Assembly: GCA_039916225.1 (NCBI GenBank)
Contig: JBDSLU010000252.1
Span: 1 to 11,777 of the forward strand
DNA length: 11,777 nt
Direction: 5' to 3'
Source of the DNA: JBDSLU01 sp039916225
GTDB taxonomy: Bacteria > Acidobacteriota > Vicinamibacteria > Vicinamibacterales > Vicinamibacteraceae
In this document: positions 8,494-11,777 of the stretch, one piece after another
How the letters are laid out: every line of letters begins with the position of its first letter
How positions within the stretch are numbered: position 1 is the first letter of the stretch
Translations under genes and position numbers: made by a program
The notes under the pieces: generated by a model
What the model was told of the DNA's origin: nothing
The model's input: only the letters and a program-made list of their open reading frames with translations
The model's database searches: none

Positions 8494-9225
8494 CTATGAA
8501 GGCCCGATCTGCTTCTCGGTCGCCGCGGTGCCGGTCGCCGACGCCGGCGCCTGCACGCCCTGGCTGGCCAGGAACTCGGCAAGGGCGTTCTGCTCGAGGG
8601 CCTTGCGTTCGCCTTCCTTCTCCTGGATCTCGGCCATGTTGACCATGTCCTTGGCGACGCGGGCCTTGCCCGCCGAGATCTCGTAGCGCTTCTCGAGCAC
8701 GCTCTCGACGTCCTTCAGCGTGTCGCCGAGATCGCCGACCTTGAAGGCGGTGTTGCCGAGGGCGGCGGCCGCTTCGGCCTGAGCCTCCTTGATCTGCACC
8801 TGCGAGAGCTGCTTGTCGAGGCGTCGCACCTTGTCCTCGAACTCGCGCTGGACCAGCTTGGCCTGCCGCAGGTTGTTCTGGTAGGCCTCCTCGGTCTCCT
8901 TCAGCTCCTCGGCGTCCGTGGTCAGGTCGGCCTTCAATTCCTGCAGCTCGCGGGCGAGCGAGCCGGCCAGTTCCATGTTGCCGGCGGCGTGGTTGGCCAT
9001 GATCCGGCGCTCCAGATCCTGGGCCTTGACCGTCTTTCCCTTGACCTGACCCTTGAGCCGCTCGGCGACGCCGGCCATGCGCGCCAGCGCCATGTTGTAC
9101 TGGGCCATCTTGCTGCGGAAGTCGTCGCGCGCCGCCGCCATCAAGGCTTCGGGGTTGGCTTCCTCGATGCCGCTGATGAACAGGCTCATGAACCCGCGGA
9201 CCAACCGTCCGATGCGTGCAAACAT
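8494..9225 (-). CDS. PspA/IM30 (Vipp1) family membrane-remodelling protein
   Basis: This 243-residue protein is almost entirely helical. An N-terminal amphipathic helix (about 1-20, MFARIGRLVRGFMSLFIS) is followed by the family motif EEANPEALM (21-29) and long coiled-coil helices (about 30-215, rich in Glu, Lys, Gln and Ala). These features identify PspA/IM30, peripheral inner-membrane proteins of the ESCRT-III superfamily that polymerise on stressed membranes and protect or reshape them. The last 20-25 residues (Ala/Thr/Ser-rich) form a flexible tail beyond the usual PspA core of about 220 residues. The start is the ATG at 9225 with GGAG 7 nt upstream. It lies 115 nt after the AAA+ gene and 37 nt before the SBP-OmpA gene. 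In enterobacteria pspA is driven by sigma-54 and PspF; here no convincing -24/-12 element precedes the gene. It could be called pspA, but orthology is not proven. Confidence 0.9.
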   Translation of the reverse strand: MFARIGRLVRGFMSLFISGIEEANPEALMAAARDDFRSKMAQYNMALARMAGVAERLKGQVKGKTVKAQDLERRIMANHAAGNMELAGSLARELQELKADLTTDAEELKETEEAYQNNLRQAKLVQREFEDKVRRLDKQLSQVQIKEAQAEAAAALGNTAFKVGDLGDTLKDVESVLEKRYEISAGKARVAKDMVNMAEIQEKEGERKALEQNALAEFLASQGVQAPASATGTAATEKQIGPS

Positions 9226-9330
9226 ACGAAGTCTCCGTGGCTAAAGGGCTCGATACCGGTGCGAGTCTACAAGGAAACCGCCGTTCAGACGACTCGAGAA
9301 CCGAACCGCAGGTGGAGGTTCCGAGCTGTT

Positions 9331-9352
9331 GCTGGCGGCTTCAGCCGCCAGC
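9331..9352 (-). promoter_or_regulatory. Hairpin holding the AAA+ stop codon in its loop
   Basis: GCTGGCGGC (9331-9339) and GCCGCCAGC (9344-9352) form a perfect 9-bp stem with a 4-nt loop. In the mRNA the loop is UGAA, so the UGA stop of the AAA+ gene (9341-9343) sits in the tetraloop. No U tract follows, so it is not a textbook terminator. It may protect an mRNA end or tune transcript levels between the AAA+ gene and the pspA-like gene. The rest of the 115-nt gap (9226-9330) shows a Shine-Dalgarno sequence but no clear promoter. Confidence 0.45.
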
Positions 9353-11122
9353 GACGAACCGCCGCAGGTCGGTGAGCCGGGTCTCGATCTGCTCCGGCGT
9401 CAGGTCGCGGAACCGGGGCGGCAGGAAGCGCTGGTCGGTGCACTCCTTGACCGCCACCAGATCCATGTATTCGAGCTTGCGCGTGTGCGCGCTCGGCCGC
9501 ACCTCGGCGAGCACGCCGGCCAGGATGTCGCGCAGCGCCGGCTTCGGCGCGCTCTCCGTCGCATCTGGCGCCAGCTCCCACACCCGCAGCGCCCGCACCA
9601 GCACGCCTTCGATCTCGTTGCTGCCCAGGCCCTGCGCCCGATCGCCGAGCAGTTCGAGCGCCGGCAGATCGTCGTCGGTGAGCGGGAACTTGAGCTTGCG
9701 GGCGATGGCGCGGAACAGGGCCCGCATCTCGTCGGGCGTCTCCGGTGCGAACAGCGGAATATGGACGTCGAGGCGGCCCTGGCGCTTCAGGTCGACCTCG
9801 AGGAGGTCGGGCCGCGAGGTGGCGAAGACCCAGAGAATCCGGCCGCGGTTGCGCGTGTCCGACATCTCCTTGGCGAGCATCGCGTAGACGCGGCCGGACA
9901 GGCCCCCGTCCGTGTCGCCGCCCTCGCGCTTGCCGGCGGCCTGGTCGGCTTCGTCGACGAAGACCAGCACCTGTCCAATAGCTTTCAGGACGGAAAAGAT
10001 CTTTTCGAGGTTCGATTCGGTGGCGCCGACCCAGCGATCGCGGAAGTTTTTGAAGACGACGCAGGGGATGCCGAGCTCACCGGCCCAGCACTGCACCAGG
10101 TAGGTCTTGCCGGTGCCGATGCGGCCGGCGACCAGGTAGCCCATCGGCAGCGCGTGCAGGGCGCCCTTCTCGAGCAGCTTCTGGTCGTCGCGCAGCCACG
10201 CCTTGACGGCCTCGCTGCCGGCCATGTCGTCGAGCGTCAGCTTCGACTCGATGAAGTCGAGCAGGCCCTGGCACTCGGACTCGATCAGGTCCTTCTTGAT
10301 CTTGGCCACCCACTCGGCCGTGAGTCGCTGGCTGCTGCGCGTCGCCATCGTCACCAGCCGGCGCGCGCCGACCCGGCTCAGGCCGGTCAGGCGCTGGCCG
10401 AGCGTCGCCAGCGGCAGATCGCTGCGCTGGGCGAGATCGGGGATCGGGCCGGCCGCCAGCGAGTCGACGTAGGCCGCCATCTCGCCCTCGTCGGGCAGCG
10501 GCAGCTTGATGTCGGCGGCGTGCGGGTTCTCCGAGACCAGGGCGTTCAGGTCGTGCAGGCCCTCGGCGATGAGCACGGTGATGACGTTGGCCTGCAGGAT
10601 CGCCGGGTCGTTGGCCCAGCCGAGCACCTTGACGACGTTGGCGGCAAACGGGCCGCCGAGCTGGGCGGCGTCGGCGCGCGGCACCACAAACTCGGCGAAG
10701 TCGACGACGACGGCGATCTTGCGGACACCTGCGTTGGCGTTGGCGCTGCCGTGGCCGCCGGCGGCGTCGGGCGCGCGCTGGATCGCCGCCAGGTTCAGCG
10801 TCCGCAGCAGATAGCGGTCGATCAGTTCCAGGGCCACGCCCGGCTCGCGCGTCGAGCTGATCGGGTTGGCATCGCCGAGCGCCTGCTGCAGCCAGCCGCT
10901 CCAGTCGTCGGCGCCGCGCGTGGCGCGCACGCCGCGGCTGCGGTCGTAGTGCAGCACCGTGTCGTACGACGAGAACATCGCCTCGTCGAGGAACGCCTTC
11001 AGCGAGAGCTGGCGATCGCCGTTCGGGATGACGTCGAAGACGTTGCCGTGGAGCAGGAACTGCGCGACCGATCCCGATCGGAACAGGTCGCGCATCTTGG
11101 AGGCCCAGACGGGAAGGGGCAT
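9341..11122 (-). CDS. Two-domain AAA+ ATPase with degenerate N-terminal domain
   Basis: This 593-residue cytoplasmic protein has an active C-terminal AAA+ domain: Walker A GRIGTGKT (333-340), pore-loop-like RWVGATESNL (363-372), Walker B VLVFVDEAD (385-393), a second region of homology FATSRPDLLEVDLKRQGR (433-450) with arginine fingers R447 and R450, and a small-lid motif GLGSNEIEG (498-506). This pattern is that of classical AAA proteins (Vps4/FtsH/Ycf46-like), although the usual sensor-1 Asn is Ser436. Residues about 15-260 look like a degenerate AAA domain: FLLHGNVFDV near 22-31, a Walker-B-like VVVDFAEF (138-145) and a later hydrophobic strand VITVLIAEG (180-188), but no Walker A. It probably works as a hexameric remodelling or disassembly motor. 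Its neighbour is a PspA-family protein, a plausible substrate. The ATG at 11122 is the only start in this frame near the gene, and it has no Shine-Dalgarno sequence. Confidence 0.88.
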   Translation of the reverse strand: MPLPVWASKMRDLFRSGSVAQFLLHGNVFDVIPNGDRQLSLKAFLDEAMFSSYDTVLHYDRSRGVRATRGADDWSGWLQQALGDANPISSTREPGVALELIDRYLLRTLNLAAIQRAPDAAGGHGSANANAGVRKIAVVVDFAEFVVPRADAAQLGGPFAANVVKVLGWANDPAILQANVITVLIAEGLHDLNALVSENPHAADIKLPLPDEGEMAAYVDSLAAGPIPDLAQRSDLPLATLGQRLTGLSRVGARRLVTMATRSSQRLTAEWVAKIKKDLIESECQGLLDFIESKLTLDDMAGSEAVKAWLRDDQKLLEKGALHALPMGYLVAGRIGTGKTYLVQCWAGELGIPCVVFKNFRDRWVGATESNLEKIFSVLKAIGQVLVFVDEADQAAGKREGGDTDGGLSGRVYAMLAKEMSDTRNRGRILWVFATSRPDLLEVDLKRQGRLDVHIPLFAPETPDEMRALFRAIARKLKFPLTDDDLPALELLGDRAQGLGSNEIEGVLVRALRVWELAPDATESAPKPALRDILAGVLAEVRPSAHTRKLEYMDLVAVKECTDQRFLPPRFRDLTPEQIETRLTDLRRFVAGG

Positions 11123-11124
11123 GG

Positions 11125-11190
11125 CTAGGAGCCCGGGGTGATAGTGCCGCGTGGCACCGAGACGTCCGTCGAATGCAGCGGCACTTTCAC
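11125..11190 (-). CDS. Candidate leader peptide (21 codons) before the AAA+ gene
   Basis: A very short frame fills the gap between the coiled-coil gene and the AAA+ gene. AGAGGAG overlaps the upstream stop codon and lies 6 nt before a GTG start (11188-11190; another in-frame GTG is at 11191-11193). The peptide begins MKVPLHSTDV and ends TITPGS, stopping at TAG (11125-11127) only 2 nt before the AAA+ ATG. Third positions are mostly G or C, as in the real genes here. The AAA+ gene has no Shine-Dalgarno sequence of its own, so reinitiation after this ORF is a natural way to start it. No family is recognised. It could also be chance coding within an untranslated structured spacer. Confidence 0.4.
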   Translation of the reverse strand: MKVPLHSTDVSVPRGTITPGS

Positions 11191-11200
11191 CACGGGCTCC
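11128..11200 (-). repeat. 23-nt imperfect inverted repeat spanning the junction before the AAA+ gene
   Basis: The arms at 11128-11150 and 11178-11200 are inverted copies matching at 21 of 23 positions, separated by 27 nt. In the mRNA the 5' arm contains the GGAG Shine-Dalgarno sequence of the candidate leader ORF, and the 3' arm ends 5 nt before the AAA+ ATG. A competing small hairpin (GTGCC-GCGT-GGCAC, 11144-11157) uses part of one arm. There is no U tract. A translational attenuator or a small palindromic repeat element are both possible. Confidence 0.65.
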
Positions 11201-11201
11201 T

Positions 11202-11777
11202 CTAATTCGACTCGCGAATCCGCGTCTGCGACGACAGCGGCGGCGGCTCGGTGATGAGGTCGTCCATCGCGCCCATGGTCTTCTGCTGATCGGCGATCCA
11301 TTCGCCGGTCGTGCCGAGCGTGGCGCTGATCTCGTCGATGCGCTGCGACAGGCGCTCGGGATCGGTCGAGAGCACCGCCTGTTCGCGGATCAGTTCGACC
11401 TGCTCCTCGATCCGCGTCAGTTCGGCGTCGAGGAAGGCCAGCTTCTCGTCGGCCTGGCCGCGGCGCGCGACGCGCTGTTCCAGCAGCTCGGCCTGGCCTT
11501 CGAGGCTGCGACGCAGGTCGTCGCCGACCGTTTCGTCGTCGAGGCGGCGCCGCAGGTCGGCGAGCCGCTGCTCGAGGCCGGGCCGGGCGGCCGCCCCGTA
11601 TTGCGTTGGACCGGGCGAGTTCCTGACGGTGGCGCCGGTCGCCGGGACCGGCGGCGGGTCACCAGGACCGCGGACGCTGCCTTCGCGCACGACGCGCAGG
11701 ATCGCCTGGCGGGTCACGAGCAGGCGCAGATACATCCAGGTCAGGCGGCTCAGGCTGTCGCTCTGCGACGCGTAGCC
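11202..11777 (-). CDS. Coiled-coil protein, C-terminal part (runs off right edge)
   Basis: The visible 191 residues are the C-terminal end of a longer protein; the frame is open to the window edge, so the internal ATG at 11735 is probably not the start. A hydrophobic/basic helix (about 11-31, RLTWMYLRLLVTRQAILRVV) is followed by a Pro/Gly-rich linker (34-64), then a long charged helix region with heptad-like Leu spacing (about 66-175; RLADLRRRLDDE, EQRVARRGQADEKLAFLDAEL, LTRIEEQVELI) and a Pro-rich tail (178-191). I do not recognise the family. Position as the gene before the AAA+ ATPase and PspA-type protein suggests a structural partner or adaptor of that system; this is inference. The stop TAG at 11202-11204 overlaps the Shine-Dalgarno sequence of the candidate leader ORF. 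Confidence 0.75.
   Translation of the reverse strand, partial: GYASQSDSLSRLTWMYLRLLVTRQAILRVVREGSVRGPGDPPPVPATGATVRNSPGPTQYGAAARPGLEQRLADLRRRLDDETVGDDLRRSLEGQAELLEQRVARRGQADEKLAFLDAELTRIEEQVELIREQAVLSTDPERLSQRIDEISATLGTTGEWIADQQKTMGAMDDLITEPPPLSSQTRIRESN

Noticed and set aside
8457..8582. A 42-residue upstream extension of the SBP-OmpA protein
   Set aside because: It overlaps the end of the pspA-like gene in another frame, is Arg/Pro-rich, and would bury the signal anchor; the ATG at 8456 has its own AGGGA.
9265..9290. A possible sigma-54 -24/-12 element before the pspA-like gene (GG-N10-GT with TTGTA)
   Set aside because: The conserved GC of the -12 box is GT and the -24 box is poor; tempting because of PspF in enterobacteria and the activator nearby, but not supportable.
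11151..11165. TGGCAC on the plus strand resembling a sigma-54 -24 box
   Set aside because: No GC pair or TTGC at the required distance, and it points away from the genes; it is better explained by the inverted-repeat loop.
11735..11735. Start of the coiled-coil gene at the ATG of 11733-11735
   Set aside because: The frame stays open through 14 further codons to the window edge and the ATG falls inside a helix, so the gene is treated as truncated by the window.

Overview
The window is GC-rich (roughly two thirds G+C by eye). All genes I can support lie on the minus strand and are packed head to tail, with overlapping or nearly touching ends. The long open frames on the plus strand are antisense shadows of these genes. 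GC content, the Tat-exported flavoenzyme, the NifA-like activator and the PspA/AAA+/SBP-OmpA cluster suggest a chromosome of an Acidobacteriota (Vicinamibacteria-like) or another high-GC soil lineage such as Myxococcota. This is a modest-confidence inference, because no marker gene is present. I see no tRNA, rRNA, CRISPR array, insertion sequence or phage gene.

Read in the direction of transcription (right to left), the first block (11777 to 6774) looks like an envelope-stress or membrane-remodelling operon. It holds the 3' end of a coiled-coil protein, a candidate 21-codon leader ORF buried in a 23-nt inverted repeat, a two-domain AAA+ ATPase, a PspA/IM30 (ESCRT-III superfamily) protein, and a membrane-anchored solute-binding domain fused to an OmpA-like peptidoglycan-binding domain. 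An ESCRT-III-type protein next to an AAA+ ATPase recalls the ESCRT-III/Vps4 pair. The SBP-OmpA protein could tie the system to the cell wall and a ligand.

The gap 6658-6773 is almost wholly occupied by two strong RNA hairpin elements. It separates the first block from a second one (6657 to 3686): a Tat-exported flavin amine oxidase, a membrane-anchored VWA-domain protein that starts directly at the oxidase stop codon, and an NAD(P)-binding epimerase-like protein overlapping the VWA gene by 4 nt.

A third block (3611 to 1) has its own sigma-70-type promoter (TTGACC-N17-CATAAT) with a 14-bp inverted repeat over the -35 element. It encodes a GAF-AAA+-Fis sigma-54 activator with a GAFTDA variant loop, a GT-C-type polytopic glycosyltransferase, and the start of a further membrane protein that begins with TTG and runs off the left edge.

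The main points for follow-up are the leader-ORF/inverted-repeat junction before the AAA+ gene, the structured 6680-6770 region, the PspA-AAA+-SBP/OmpA module, and the promoter/operator before the activator. No gene-free stretch exceeds about 130 bases.
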